From assembly GCA_964548275.1 (NCBI GenBank), contig CAZJQI010000007.1, forward strand, positions 1 to 64,000: 64,000 bases of DNA, written 5' to 3'. The stretch is from JAUVUV01 sp964548275. GTDB taxonomy: Bacteria; Gemmatimonadota; Glassbacteria; GWA2-58-10. The first letter of the stretch is position 1; each line of letters starts with the position of its first letter. The position numbers were made by a program, and so were the translations under genes. This document shows, piece by piece, positions 24,422 to 32,885 of this stretch. The notes below the pieces were generated by a model, which ran no database searches, was not told the DNA's origin, and was given only the letters and a program-made list of their open reading frames with translations.

Positions 24422-24491
24422 AAAAGCTGGAAGAAGGTTCTTTTTCGAACAAGACGTCATTGACTACTTATGGAGCAGACGTAGAGAGTGA
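24282..24491 (+). CDS. Small HTH (excisionase-like) protein
   Basis: ATG 24282 lies 6-10 nt after AAGGAGGG; the frame can also start at 24276, too close to that site. The 69-residue product carries LPISETTGRSRVLSGWIAGG followed by KAGRRFFFEQDVIDYLWSRR, the typical helix-turn-helix plus wing of MerR/excisionase-like domains. It overlaps the 3' end of the zinc-ribbon gene by 140 bp in a different frame, an unusually long overlap. It is probably translated because its sequence has domain-like features that the overlapped tail lacks. Confidence 0.5.
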   Translation: MSQKPTTLDHVWPEEELCAEFRLPISETTGRSRVLSGWIAGGLNHAEKAGRRFFFEQDVIDYLWSRRRE

Positions 24492-24673
24492 GTTCACGGT
24501 AGTTCATATAGGGTTCAGAGTAGTTTAAGTAGGGATATTTTTGCTACCTATATCAGGGGTAGGGGGTGGAGAAGACACCTGTTAAAAACAGGATTTCGAA
24601 TACCGGGCGAAGTTCATGTATTCAGAGTATTTCATCAAAAACAATCTACCCAGAATAGAAGGGGGAAAATCAA

Positions 24674-24883
24674 GTGAATCAATCCTTACTAATTGGAAGC
24701 CACTGGACAGTGAAAGAAGTTGCCGGGTTCTTAGGTCTATCAGAGCAGAGCATCTTCACCATGACCGTTTTAAAAAGAATCCCATTCTATAAAATCGGTG
24801 GAGCGGTGAGATTTGATCCGCAAGAGATTCGTACCTGGAGAGATTTAATGCGGCAAGGACCAATTGTATCGAGGGAGGATTAA
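24674..24883 (+). CDS. Excisionase-family HTH protein
   Basis: This is a 69-residue frame with GTG start at 24674 after GGGGGAAAA. SHWTVKEVAGFLGLSEQSIF then VLKRIPFYKIGGAVRFDPQEIRTWRD is the standard helix_turn_helix_17/Xis layout: an HTH, a lysine-rich turn and a strand reading F(K/R)..EI..W. It ends one base before the next start, so the two are an operon. Possible recombination directionality factor or repressor. Confidence 0.7.
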   Translation: MNQSLLIGSHWTVKEVAGFLGLSEQSIFTMTVLKRIPFYKIGGAVRFDPQEIRTWRDLMRQGPIVSRED

Positions 24884-24884
24884 T

Positions 24885-25409
24885 ATGGGCAGGCGGAAAA
24901 ATGGAAGGAAAAAATTTAAAGGTATGTTTCTGGCAGCAGATTTGCTGGAGTCAAACGCCTATCGTTCTCTATCACATATGGCACGTACAGTCTTAATCGA
25001 GTTTATGAAGAGACGGATAATTGTGAAGGCTCCTAACAACAATGGATTCTATGGAAAACTTGATATACAGAACAACGGTAAAATAATATTCACCTATAAT
25101 GAGGCAAAAAATCTTTACAAGATATCCAGTAGAAGCTTTAAAATGTGCCTCGCAGAACTTGTCGAAAAAGGTTTTATAGACATTGCCGATCAAGCTCCTG
25201 CCGGATATGGGAAATTGCCATCGAAATATGCGATATCCAAAAGGTGGGAGAATTATGGTACTGATAGATTTGAAACAGCGGAAATGAGGCATAATCCACC
25301 AAGCGGAGGTTTTAGAACTCAAGAAAGAGGGGCTGATCCTATGGTTGTTTTGGATAATGTATCTGAAGCACAGGAACAAGAAGTTTTTGCGACAGCCGAT
25401 CAGGTATGA
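24885..25409 (+). CDS. Winged-helix protein, likely replication or regulation of the element
   Basis: ATG 24885 follows GGGAGGA; 174 residues. A basic start (MGRRKNGRKKFKGMF), then SLSHMARTVLIEFMKRR, NNGKIIFTYNEAKNLYKISS, and FKMCLAELVEKGFIDIADQ. This helix-turn-helix-wing pattern matches small proteins found in plasmids and integrative elements, where it is often annotated as a replication-associated or HTH protein. The YAISKRWENYGT box is also typical. The C-terminal 35 residues are acidic. Downstream it overlaps a 41-residue frame by ATGA. Role inferred only. Confidence 0.55.
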   Translation: MGRRKNGRKKFKGMFLAADLLESNAYRSLSHMARTVLIEFMKRRIIVKAPNNNGFYGKLDIQNNGKIIFTYNEAKNLYKISSRSFKMCLAELVEKGFIDIADQAPAGYGKLPSKYAISKRWENYGTDRFETAEMRHNPPSGGFRTQERGADPMVVLDNVSEAQEQEVFATADQV

Positions 25410-25531
25410 ACCAAACTGAAAATGAAGATGCAATATTGATTTCTGCCCGAAGTGAATTTTATTTCAACTTTTCGATTAACAGTTATGTCACTTTTGTTTG
25501 GATAGTTAATGATGGAAGAAAAAGCCTATAA
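25406..25531 (+). CDS. Translationally coupled 41-residue ORF
   Basis: ATG 25406-25408 overlaps the TGA of the preceding gene (ATGA). It encodes MNQTENEDAILISARSEF followed by SYVTFVWIVNDGRKSL. The last strand-like motif is echoed in the 29-residue ORF at 25724 (YYWMTIVLSDGKKS), as in the N-terminal strands of tyrosine integrases. It could be an integrase fragment or a small regulatory protein. Confidence 0.35.
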   Translation: MNQTENEDAILISARSEFYFNFSINSYVTFVWIVNDGRKSL

Positions 25532-25723
25532 GAGTTTAACTTAATAAAGTTAACGGAAATATAATGAGATAGGAGGTTAAATGTTCTTAGTAAAGTTTTA
25601 CAAGTAAAAATAGCTTTGTAACCAATTTAAATATAACAGGTTAACGAAGAAGTAATCAGTTAGAGCTTTTAACTTTATATTATACATTCCTATATATACT
25701 ATACCACCACCAGAGAGGAAATT

Positions 25724-25813
25724 ATGTATGTGCATAACCGTAAAGATAGCCTTTATTATTGGATGACCATCGTTCTATCTGATGGCAAAAAAAGTCCAGA
25801 GATCAACGGCTGA
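25724..25813 (+). CDS. 29-residue ORF before the excisionase-like gene
   Basis: ATG 25724 after AGAGAGGAAATT, TGA 25811-25813: MYVHNRKDSLYYWMTIVLSD plus a short tail. It has a reasonable ribosome site and strand-like composition; function unknown. The rest of 25532-25723 is AT-rich with runs such as TATATATACTATA. Confidence 0.3.
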   Translation: MYVHNRKDSLYYWMTIVLSDGKKSPEING

Positions 25814-25824
25814 AAGGCGGGAAG

Positions 25825-26100
25825 ATGGGAGGCGATCTGTCGAATAAACGTATACTAAACGTTTCTCAGGCTGCCAGATATTTAGGATACAGTCGGGGTT
25901 GGATCGAGCATTGGATTCGGGAAGGTTTTCTACCATATGAATCCCCACCGAGTCAGGGGAAGGGCAGCCAGAATCGGAAATATATTCGCAAAGCCGACCT
26001 GGATACTTTTCTAAATCAGAATTACCACCGCAAGATAAAGAAAAATGGGCGAGAAATAGAAGAAAAAAGGGCTGGAGTGACATTGCTGCCACGCACGTAA
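25825..26100 (+). CDS. Excisionase-like HTH protein (Xis candidate)
   Basis: This is a 91-residue protein. LNVSQAARYLGYSRGWIEHW, then EGFLPYESPPSQGKGSQNRK and KYIRKADLDTFLNQ, form a MerR/excisionase helix-turn-helix with wing. The tail is highly basic. It lies 75 bp upstream of the integrase start in the same direction, the usual place for a recombination directionality factor. It probably bends att DNA to favour excision. Confidence 0.65.
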   Translation: MGGDLSNKRILNVSQAARYLGYSRGWIEHWIREGFLPYESPPSQGKGSQNRKYIRKADLDTFLNQNYHRKIKKNGREIEEKRAGVTLLPRT

Positions 26101-26175
26101 CCTTTGACTTTTCAAGAGGTTTGTTGTATATTAATAGTGCGGCAGCCATGCTGCTTCCTGGTTTTGGAGGTAGTC

Positions 26176-27258
26176 ATGGCAGTGTTCAAACCAGTACGAG
26201 TCGTACGGACAAAGTACGGCACCTATTCACTTCATTATACAAGCCCTGATGGCCGCAGGAGGAGGCTATCGGTAGGGTCAGACGAGAAACACGCCCAGAG
26301 GCTCTCTGTGAAGGTTACAGACTGGCTTTTGGAGGGCAAGGACCCGGAGCGTGAGATGGAGCGTTCCAAGCAAGAGGAGCAAGCCAGAGCTTTGTCACTC
26401 AAAGATTTTTTTCCTGTTTATATGAGACGGCACGGTCAAAATCAGAGCGGAAATACTCAGAGGTTATACAAGACCTGCATGGACAACATTACGAGATGTC
26501 CTGAGCTTTCAGAAGCACCTTTGGGAAACATCCGAAAGAAATTAGTCATCGATTATATGCAGGCTCGGATGAAAAATGATGGTGTAGTGGCAGCTACGGT
26601 CAACAGAGAAGCCACCCTCGTAAAGGGAATGTTATCTCGTGCTGTCGAATGGGATATCTTGGAAGGAAATCCGCTGCAAGGATTAAAGCTTTTAAAGGAA
26701 TCCGAAAAGCGCGAAGTAAATATAACTCCTGAGCAAATGACCTTATTGCTTGGCTTATTACCTGAATCGATTGCCGATATAGTAGAATTTGCTCTTTATA
26801 CGGGATTCAGAAAGGAAAATATCCTGAGTTTGAAGATTGAACAGGTAATCTTTCATGATCTGAAACCAACTGGTGAAGTGCGCCATACAACAAAGGGTGG
26901 AAAAAAAGAGACAAGCCCACTCGGTGTGCTTGCAGTAGATACCATACGAAGAGTGATAGGAGATCGTAAGTCAGGATATGTTTTTCTAAATCCCAGAACA
27001 AGTGATCGTTATTACTCGATTCACAAGAGCTTTAATAAAGCGATTCGGCAACTTGGACTTACTGCTGAGGATGTTAGCAAACTTCGGTTTCATGACTTGC
27101 GGCATATAGTCGCCTCCTGGCTTAACCAGAACAACGTACCGCTCGATGTGATAAGAAAGATATTTGGGCATCGGGATAGGAAGACCACAGACAGATATAC
27201 CACACTTAAAGTAGCGGGAGACGTTCTTGATGTTTTGCCCCGGCTCAGAGCCCAATAA
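26176..27258 (+). CDS. int: Tyrosine integrase of the tRNA-Lys element
   Basis: ATG 26176 follows TTTTGGAGG; the longer frame from 26104 lacks a site. The 360-residue product has an AP2-like arm-binding N-terminus (YGTYSLHYTSPDGRRRRLS), a core-binding helical domain (SLKDFFPVYMRRHGQNQSGN, region about 75-165) and a catalytic domain. Visible active-site residues: Arg in YTGFRKENI, Lys in TTKGGKKE, HxxR in FHDLRHIVASW, His in FGHRDRKTTD, and Tyr in DRYTTLK. It should integrate at the tRNA-Lys anticodon loop within the 50-bp core. A strong terminator follows directly. Complete and apparently functional. Confidence 0.93.
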   Translation: MAVFKPVRVVRTKYGTYSLHYTSPDGRRRRLSVGSDEKHAQRLSVKVTDWLLEGKDPEREMERSKQEEQARALSLKDFFPVYMRRHGQNQSGNTQRLYKTCMDNITRCPELSEAPLGNIRKKLVIDYMQARMKNDGVVAATVNREATLVKGMLSRAVEWDILEGNPLQGLKLLKESEKREVNITPEQMTLLLGLLPESIADIVEFALYTGFRKENILSLKIEQVIFHDLKPTGEVRHTTKGGKKETSPLGVLAVDTIRRVIGDRKSGYVFLNPRTSDRYYSIHKSFNKAIRQLGLTAEDVSKLRFHDLRHIVASWLNQNNVPLDVIRKIFGHRDRKTTDRYTTLKVAGDVLDVLPRLRAQ

Positions 27259-27293
27259 AAAAGCCCTGACAGAGAAATCTATCAAGGCTTTTT
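27258..27293 (+). terminator. Rho-independent terminator of int
   Basis: AAAAAGCC (27258-27265) pairs with GGCTTTTT (27286-27293), starting at the last base of the integrase stop codon and ending in a T-run. Confidence 0.8.
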
Positions 27294-27342
27294 GGCAAGA
27301 ATTGGCAAGCTTTACTATCAGAGCAGATGTTTTTCTTGCCAC
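27291..27342 (+). promoter_or_regulatory. Arm-type integrase sites (right)
   Basis: TTTGGCAAGAATTGGCAAGC (27291-27310) holds two direct copies of the iteron seen at 19801-19873. An inverted copy TTCTTGCCA lies near 27333. Position between int and attR supports integrase arm binding. Confidence 0.55.
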
Positions 27343-27363
27343 TTGGGGCTGTAACCCCTTGAA

Positions 27364-27413
27364 AAATATGGTGAGCCGTGTAGGAATCGAACCTACGACC
27401 CGCTGCTTAAAAG
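27364..27413 (-). repeat. attR: 50-bp core shared with attL
   Basis: The sequence is identical to 19663-19712. It spans the tRNA-Lys 3' half up to the anticodon loop plus five bases past CCA. Confidence 0.92.
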
Positions 27414-27444
27414 GCAGCTGCTCTACCGACTGAGCTAACGGCTC
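27369..27444 (-). tRNA. tRNA-Lys (anticodon TTT)
   Basis: The cloverleaf is complete: acceptor GAGCCGT/ACGGCTC, D arm with AGCTCAGTCGGTAGAGCA, anticodon stem GCTGC/GCAGC with loop CTTTTAA, T arm GTAGG-TTCGATT-CCTAC, discriminator A and encoded CCA. It is the integration target, kept intact by the element's attR. Confidence 0.97.
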
Positions 27445-27487
27445 ACCTGAATTTTTGTTTCCTTAACGGCCCAGGATAGATAAAACT

Positions 27488-28774
27488 TCAGAAATCTGTT
27501 CCGCAATTAATAATCTGGTCCCGTTGCGTGCCAACACTGACCAGCTTGATCGGGCAGTCCATTATCTCGCTGATGCGTGCCAGGTAGTTTTTGGTAGCCT
27601 GAGGCAGGGAATCATATTCAGTGATCCCGCTGGTTTGGGTTTTCCACCCAGGGAGGGTTTCGTAAACCGGCTCGCATTCATCCAGCATTTTAGGGTTGAG
27701 CGGGAATTCGGTTATAGTTTCCCCTTGCCAGCGGTAAGCGTTACAGATCCCGATCTCTTCCAGGCTGTCCAGTACATCCAGCTTGGTTACCGCCAGGCCG
27801 GTAAGGCCGTTAATCCTCTTGCTGTAGCGGGTAACGACTGCATCGAACCAGCCGCAGCGGCGGGGCCTGCCGGTTGTGGCACCGTATTCCGCCCCGAGTT
27901 CGCGGAGCTTAACTCCCTCGGGACCGGTCAGTTCGGTGGGCAGGGGGCCGTTGCCGACCCTGGTGGTATAAGCCTTGACAACGCCCAGAACCGTTTCGAC
28001 AGCCTGGGGGGCGATACCAAGGCCTGCAAAAACACCGCCGATACTGGTATTACTGCTGGTAACGAATGGGTAAGTGCCGTGGTCAACATCGAGCATCAGA
28101 CCCTGCGCGCCTTCCAACAGCAGTTTTTTCCCTGCGGTGAGCATTTTGTGAAGATACAGAGAGACATCGGCTTCGAGCTCGAGGAAAGTATCCCGGTAAC
28201 TCAGAACCTCATCCGCGATTTGGTCACTGTCCAGTACAACATTGCTACCGATAGCTTTCAGGATCTTGTTTTTAAGCTCCGTATTCTCGATTAGTTTGTC
28301 CCGCAGTTTGTCCGGCTTGTGGAAATCCATCACACGCAAGCCGCAGCGGGAGATCTTGTCCTCGTAAGCTGGCCCAATTCCCCGCCCGGTAGTACCGAGT
28401 TTTCCCTTGCCCCGTGAGGTTTCCCGTTCCTTGTCCAAAACCTTATGGTAGGGCATCAAAAGGTGGGCTCTGCCGCTGATTTTTATTCTCCCGGCGGTGT
28501 TGATCCCTCGTTCGTTGAGACTGTCCCGTTCCTTGACAAAACCGATCGGATCGATCACCACACCGTTGCCGATAACACATTCAGGCTGTGGGAAGATGAT
28601 TCCTGAGGGTATCTGGTGGAGAATGAACTGTTCGCCGTCCACCACCACCGTGTGACCGGCGTTTGCTCCCCCCTGAAAACGGGCCACTATATCCGCTCTG
28701 CTTGCCAGATAATCGACAATTTTGCCCTTGCCTTCATCGCCCCATTGGGATCCGATCACGAGTAAAGAGGACAT
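27488..28774 (-). CDS. purA: Adenylosuccinate synthetase PurA
   Basis: This is a 428-residue cytoplasmic enzyme of AMP synthesis (IMP + Asp + GTP to adenylosuccinate), standard length for the family. The N-terminal P-loop GSQWGDEGKGKIVDYL and catalytic Asp are present; AGHTVV, GTTGRGIGPAYEDK, LLEGAQGLMLDVDHGTYPFVTSSN and the C-terminal base-recognition VGTQRDQII all match. It begins a minus-strand housekeeping run and lies 43 bp from the tRNA-Lys that hosts the element. No abnormality seen. Confidence 0.97.
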   Translation of the reverse strand: MSSLLVIGSQWGDEGKGKIVDYLASRADIVARFQGGANAGHTVVVDGEQFILHQIPSGIIFPQPECVIGNGVVIDPIGFVKERDSLNERGINTAGRIKISGRAHLLMPYHKVLDKERETSRGKGKLGTTGRGIGPAYEDKISRCGLRVMDFHKPDKLRDKLIENTELKNKILKAIGSNVVLDSDQIADEVLSYRDTFLELEADVSLYLHKMLTAGKKLLLEGAQGLMLDVDHGTYPFVTSSNTSIGGVFAGLGIAPQAVETVLGVVKAYTTRVGNGPLPTELTGPEGVKLRELGAEYGATTGRPRRCGWFDAVVTRYSKRINGLTGLAVTKLDVLDSLEEIGICNAYRWQGETITEFPLNPKMLDECEPVYETLPGWKTQTSGITEYDSLPQATKNYLARISEIMDCPIKLVSVGTQRDQIINCGTDF

Positions 28775-28929
28775 CTATACTCCGGACTATTGTTAAAGGA
28801 ATCGAAAAGGAAAAGGTCTCGGGAATTAAGTAATAACAACAGAATAAAATACTTTCCGAGGCTGTTTATGTCAAGCGCTAAATCCCGGGTGTGTGGGCTG
28901 GCTTTCCGGGCTGAAAAGGGAGGCTCAGG

Positions 28930-29694
28930 CTAAAGGCCGGTGGGAGCTTGCAGAAATTTTGTTTCCAGGGCGAAGCGGCTGGCGAGATGGCTGGCGAGCT
29001 CTTTCAGCCCTGGGACCTCGGTAGCGTAGTGGCCTGCAAATACGACATTCACACCGAACTCTTTGGCAAAGTGATACAGCGTGTGGCTCGACTCACCAGT
29101 GAGGAAGGTATCGATTTTTTTGCTCAACGGCTCATCCAGGATTTTGCTGCCGTATCCGGAGATAATGCCTACCCGCTCGACTGCCTCGCGACCGAAAGGC
29201 AGCACCCGGCTTTTCGTGTCCAGTTGGCGGTCAACCGAGGCGACGAAAAGGGAAAGATCCAGCGGCTCAGGGGCGTGTGCCAGCGTGCCTATGTCCATCC
29301 CGGATTCTATGGTTAGGTTATCTTTGATTTCAAGTCCGAGAGCGCGTGCGATAGCCGCACTGTGGCCGAGCTGAGGATGGAAATCCAGGGGAAGGTGGGC
29401 GGCATATAGCGAAATATCCGAATCCAGCAGCAGCTTTATCCTGCGCCGGTGAGTGCCAGCCAACGGCAATGGTTTGCCCCAGAAAAGGCCGTGGTGCACG
29501 ATCAGCATCTGAGCGGCCGCCTTGATACACATGCTGAATGTCTGTTCGCTGGCGTCCACGGCAAAAGCAATCCTGCTGATCCTGTTGGCACCCTCTATCT
29601 GAAGGCCATTGAGAGAGGCGTCAATTTTCTTCCACAGCTCGAGCTCCAGAAGTTCATCGAGGTATTTTACCAGTTCTCCGCGCTTTGCACTCAA
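28930..29694 (-). CDS. Nif3-like dinuclear metal-centre protein (YbgI/YqfO family)
   Basis: This is a 254-residue cytoplasmic protein. Metal ligands are visible: the HH pair in MLIVHHGLFWGKPL, AAHLPLDFHP with His and Asp, and GESSHTLYHFAKE plus AGHYATEVPGLKEL near the C-terminus. The family forms toroidal hexamers with two metals. Annotated as GTP cyclohydrolase-1 type 2, its true role is unsettled. Length about 250 equals the short bacterial form without the middle insertion. It lies between purA and serA in one orientation. Confidence 0.92.
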   Translation of the reverse strand: MSAKRGELVKYLDELLELELWKKIDASLNGLQIEGANRISRIAFAVDASEQTFSMCIKAAAQMLIVHHGLFWGKPLPLAGTHRRRIKLLLDSDISLYAAHLPLDFHPQLGHSAAIARALGLEIKDNLTIESGMDIGTLAHAPEPLDLSLFVASVDRQLDTKSRVLPFGREAVERVGIISGYGSKILDEPLSKKIDTFLTGESSHTLYHFAKEFGVNVVFAGHYATEVPGLKELASHLASRFALETKFLQAPTGL

Positions 29695-29763
29695 TTTAAC
29701 CTTTCCATTTCCGACATATCAATCAGGCACACCGGTTGGCTCTGATAGTTGATCCAGCAAATT

Positions 29764-31338
29764 CTAAATGGTAACCCTTCTCACCAGTTGCATTCCCTTA
29801 ATTGCTCGCAGCTTTTCGACTACCTCCTCAGGTATCGTTGAATCGACATTGATCAGGGAAAGAGTATTTTTCATGGTATCTTCGCGGCCGAGCCTGTATT
29901 CACCGATATTGATCCCGGCATTTCCGAGACAGGCGCCGACCTGGCCGATAATTCCCGGTACATCAGCGTTCTTGATAGCCAGCAGGTACCCTTTGGGGTT
30001 GAAATCCATGTAAAATTCGTTGATCCGTACTATCCGTGGCAACTCGTCACCAAACACTGTGCCTTCAATCCGGCATTTTTCCTTATCAGTGGTAATATTA
30101 CAACTGACCAGATTAGTATAATCCGCGTTTTCGGTTTCCACGCTTTTGACCTTGATACCCCGCTGGCGGGCAAGATAGGCTGCGTTGACAAAATTGACAT
30201 TTCCTCCTGTTGCTGGGGTGAGCAGGCCCTTGAGGAGGGAAAGCCTGAGCGGCTGAAGCGCCTCGGCACACTCTCCAGAGACGCTGATTTCAACTTTTTT
30301 CAGTCCACCGGAGACGAACTGGGCGGCAAAAATGCCGATTCTTTCGGTCAGTTCGATGTATTGTTTGAAACGCTCGAGCAGGCCGAAATCGCTGATTGGC
30401 AGATTCACGGCGTTGTCGAACGCGCCGCCCTCTAAAGCCACCAGTATTTGCCGGGCAATCTGCACTCCGACGTTGATCTGGGCTTCCATGGTGGAGGCAC
30501 CCAGGTGGGGAGTGGCGACCATGCGTTCATCGGCCAGAAGTTTTTTGCATTCAGGGGGTTCCTTGGAAAAGACATCCAGGGCGGCGCCGGCGATTTTCCC
30601 TTGGGTGAGCGCCTCCTGAAGGGCCTTTTCATCCACCAGTGCGCCCCGGGCGCAATTTATCAGGAAAGCACTGGGTTTCATCTTGCCGAGCATCTCAGCG
30701 TTAGCCATGCCCCTTGTTTCATCGGTAACCGGCACGTGAAGAGTAATAATGTCCGCCTGCGCAAAAACATCCTCCAGGCTTTTCAGCTCGATATCGGCCT
30801 CTGCTGCCCGGTCGCTGGCGAAATAGGGATCGTGGGCGATGACTTGCATCCGGAAAGCCTGGGCGTAACGGGCCACTTCCGAACCGATCCGGCCGAGACC
30901 GACCACTCCAAGAACTTTGCCGTTCAGTTCGGAACCGATAAAATTGCTGCGCTCCCATTTTCCGGATTTGAGAGACTGGTTCGCACGGGGGATATTGCGC
31001 ACCAGGGCCATAATAAGTCCCATAGTATGCTCAGCCGCGGCAATCGTGTTGCCGCTGGGGGTGTTCATAACAACAATCCCCCGTTCAGTGGCCGCTTCCA
31101 GATCTACATTGTCTACGCCGACACCCGCCCTGCCGATCACCTTGAGTTTCTTAGCCGACTCGATCACCTTACGGGTTACTTTGACACCGCTGCGGATGAC
31201 AAGGGCACTGGCGTCGGCTACAGCTTTGGCCAGTTCGTCTTCCTCTAGACCTGTTTTAATTACAACCTCGATGTTCGATGCCTTCCTGAGCACAGCAAGT
31301 CCTTCCTCGGAAATTTTATCAGCTATTAAAACTTTCAT
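29764..31338 (-). CDS. serA: D-3-phosphoglycerate dehydrogenase SerA
   Basis: This is the first enzyme of serine synthesis. MKVLIADKISEEGL starts the 524-residue form; ATG 31338 has GAGGGG about 8 nt upstream, while ATG 31347 is too close to it. Features: GRAGVGVDNVDLEAATERGI, NAD-binding GVVGLGRIGSEVARYA, INCARGALVDEKAL and HLGASTMEAQ with the catalytic His, then an allosteric substrate-binding domain and a C-terminal ACT domain (LLAIKNADVPGIIGQVGACL). It lies 26 bp downstream of the DUF1015 gene, a common pairing. Confidence 0.96.
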   Translation of the reverse strand: MKVLIADKISEEGLAVLRKASNIEVVIKTGLEEDELAKAVADASALVIRSGVKVTRKVIESAKKLKVIGRAGVGVDNVDLEAATERGIVVMNTPSGNTIAAAEHTMGLIMALVRNIPRANQSLKSGKWERSNFIGSELNGKVLGVVGLGRIGSEVARYAQAFRMQVIAHDPYFASDRAAEADIELKSLEDVFAQADIITLHVPVTDETRGMANAEMLGKMKPSAFLINCARGALVDEKALQEALTQGKIAGAALDVFSKEPPECKKLLADERMVATPHLGASTMEAQINVGVQIARQILVALEGGAFDNAVNLPISDFGLLERFKQYIELTERIGIFAAQFVSGGLKKVEISVSGECAEALQPLRLSLLKGLLTPATGGNVNFVNAAYLARQRGIKVKSVETENADYTNLVSCNITTDKEKCRIEGTVFGDELPRIVRINEFYMDFNPKGYLLAIKNADVPGIIGQVGACLGNAGINIGEYRLGREDTMKNTLSLINVDSTIPEEVVEKLRAIKGMQLVRRVTI

Positions 31339-31363
31339 CTCCAGCATCCCCTCGTGGAATAAT

Positions 31364-32692
31364 TTATTTGAGGTTAAGTTTGTTGATAACCAGTCCGGTC
31401 AGCATTTTGGGATAGAAATCGGTGGATTTTTGCGGCATGCACTCGCCACGGTCAGCCACTTCAACCACATCCTCCACTCGAGATGAGTTCAGGAAAAAAG
31501 CCGCCTGGTATTTTGACCCGCTGTCGGCTACCTGAGCCAGAGCTTCTCCGGGATCACGGTAGTAATTCACCTTTGTTTGATGTTCCAGGTCCTTTTCGTT
31601 AATACCGAGATGGAGTTCGAATATCAGCTTATGAAGGATATTCACATCGAGACTTTTCCAGACCTCGCTGCCCTCGCCCGGGATTAGAGCAGAGGGGCTC
31701 ACCGAATGTTTAAGCTTGAGAGAGTAAAGATTATCCTGATCCTTTGCGGCAAAGATCATGCTGTTGGTTTTCGAGGAATTTGCCTCCAGAGCCCTGATTA
31801 AATTGCTTTCGAATTTCGGCCCCAGTTCCTCGATCTGGAAGTGTGCCTCGAGTGAGATAAGCAGGCCGGCCGGGTCGAAATCCGGCAGGGCGAAAACCAG
31901 GCGGTGAGTCGGCAACACGCTGAGACCCTCGTCGTGGATACTTACAAACGCCATCATCACCCGGTCGATAGCCTCCCCACCGGCTGGTGGGCTTCCGCTG
32001 GCGGCCTGTTCGCGCCAGTAGGTAAGGGCTGTTTCATAGCGGTGATGGCCGTCGGCAATGTACAGCTTCTTATCGCTCATTATACGCTGCACCTGGCCGA
32101 TTTTTTCACTGTCCCCGATTTCCCACATCCTGTGTTTCACGCCGTTTTCGTCAACCACCCCGATCGCCGGCTCCTGACCGGCTAGCGCCTCATCGATAAT
32201 CGAGTTGACCCGGGCCTCTCTATCAGGGTAAAGCATGAAAAGAAGGCCGAACTGGCAGCCGGTAGCCCGGGTAAGCATCAGGCGGTCGAGTTTCGGCCCG
32301 CTGTGTGTTTTTTCATGCGGCCGGATCACGCCTTCCGAGTAGTCGTACAGCTTGCCCAGGCCGACAACGCTCTTGCGGGTGCAGAGTTTATCCGTGCCGG
32401 GAATCCTGTAGGTCTGATAATAAGGATAAAGGCGGGGCATGGCGCCTGGCACCAGGATTCCCTCGGCAAGCCACGAGTTGAATGTATCGGCCACCCCTCT
32501 GAAATGCGCCTGAAGATCCGAGTCTTCCGGGGCTGAAAGAATTACCCTTGCAATATTGTAAGGGCTTCTGCGAAGATATTCCTCCGCCATTCCGGGTGAA
32601 ATTTTATCGTAGGGCTGGCTCACGACATTATCCACCGCTCCAACCCTCTGGCGGGAGTAAGTAATACCGCGGAAAGGATAGATTTCCGCCAT
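31364..32692 (-). CDS. DUF1015 family protein
   Basis: This is a 442-residue cytoplasmic protein with the conserved opening PFRGITYSRQRVG...VVSQPYDKI and the core LYIADGHHRYETALTYW that defines the family. Also typical are VVGLGKLYDYSEGVIRPHEK and the C-terminal SGSKYQAAFFLN. Members are often encoded next to serine-pathway genes, as here directly before serA, and some have been proposed to be kinases acting on serine, which I cannot judge from sequence. Start M has no alternative nearby. Confidence 0.9.
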   Translation of the reverse strand: MAEIYPFRGITYSRQRVGAVDNVVSQPYDKISPGMAEEYLRRSPYNIARVILSAPEDSDLQAHFRGVADTFNSWLAEGILVPGAMPRLYPYYQTYRIPGTDKLCTRKSVVGLGKLYDYSEGVIRPHEKTHSGPKLDRLMLTRATGCQFGLLFMLYPDREARVNSIIDEALAGQEPAIGVVDENGVKHRMWEIGDSEKIGQVQRIMSDKKLYIADGHHRYETALTYWREQAASGSPPAGGEAIDRVMMAFVSIHDEGLSVLPTHRLVFALPDFDPAGLLISLEAHFQIEELGPKFESNLIRALEANSSKTNSMIFAAKDQDNLYSLKLKHSVSPSALIPGEGSEVWKSLDVNILHKLIFELHLGINEKDLEHQTKVNYYRDPGEALAQVADSGSKYQAAFFLNSSRVEDVVEVADRGECMPQKSTDFYPKMLTGLVINKLNLK

Positions 32693-32885
32693 ATAATTTT
32701 ATCCTTGAGATTGAGTGTTAACCGTGTCCTTTTTACTTAAGATCGCCTCTTAATTATGAACTTAGAAATTAATAAAAAGGTGGGTCTAATGACAAGGATT
32801 AACTTCCAGGTAAGGGGCTGGCAAAACAACAAAAAAGAGCCAATCATGATCAAGAGGAAGGTAGTTGAATCGAATATATTCGGTT

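Larger units (their letters stand above)
19663..27413. mobile_element. 7.75-kb integrative element in tRNA-Lys
   Basis: The element is bounded by the perfect 50-bp direct repeat attL/attR. The integrase (26176-27258) lies next to the intact tRNA-Lys, with an excisionase-like gene before it. Cargo: an HTH protein, an outer-membrane barrel-like protein, a BamE-like lipoprotein, a small membrane protein, three hairpin RNA repeats, and a set of DNA-binding small proteins that may be its replication or regulation module. Base composition is more AT-rich than the flanking purA and serA region. No conjugation genes are seen, so it is not self-transmissible by known means. Confidence 0.85.
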
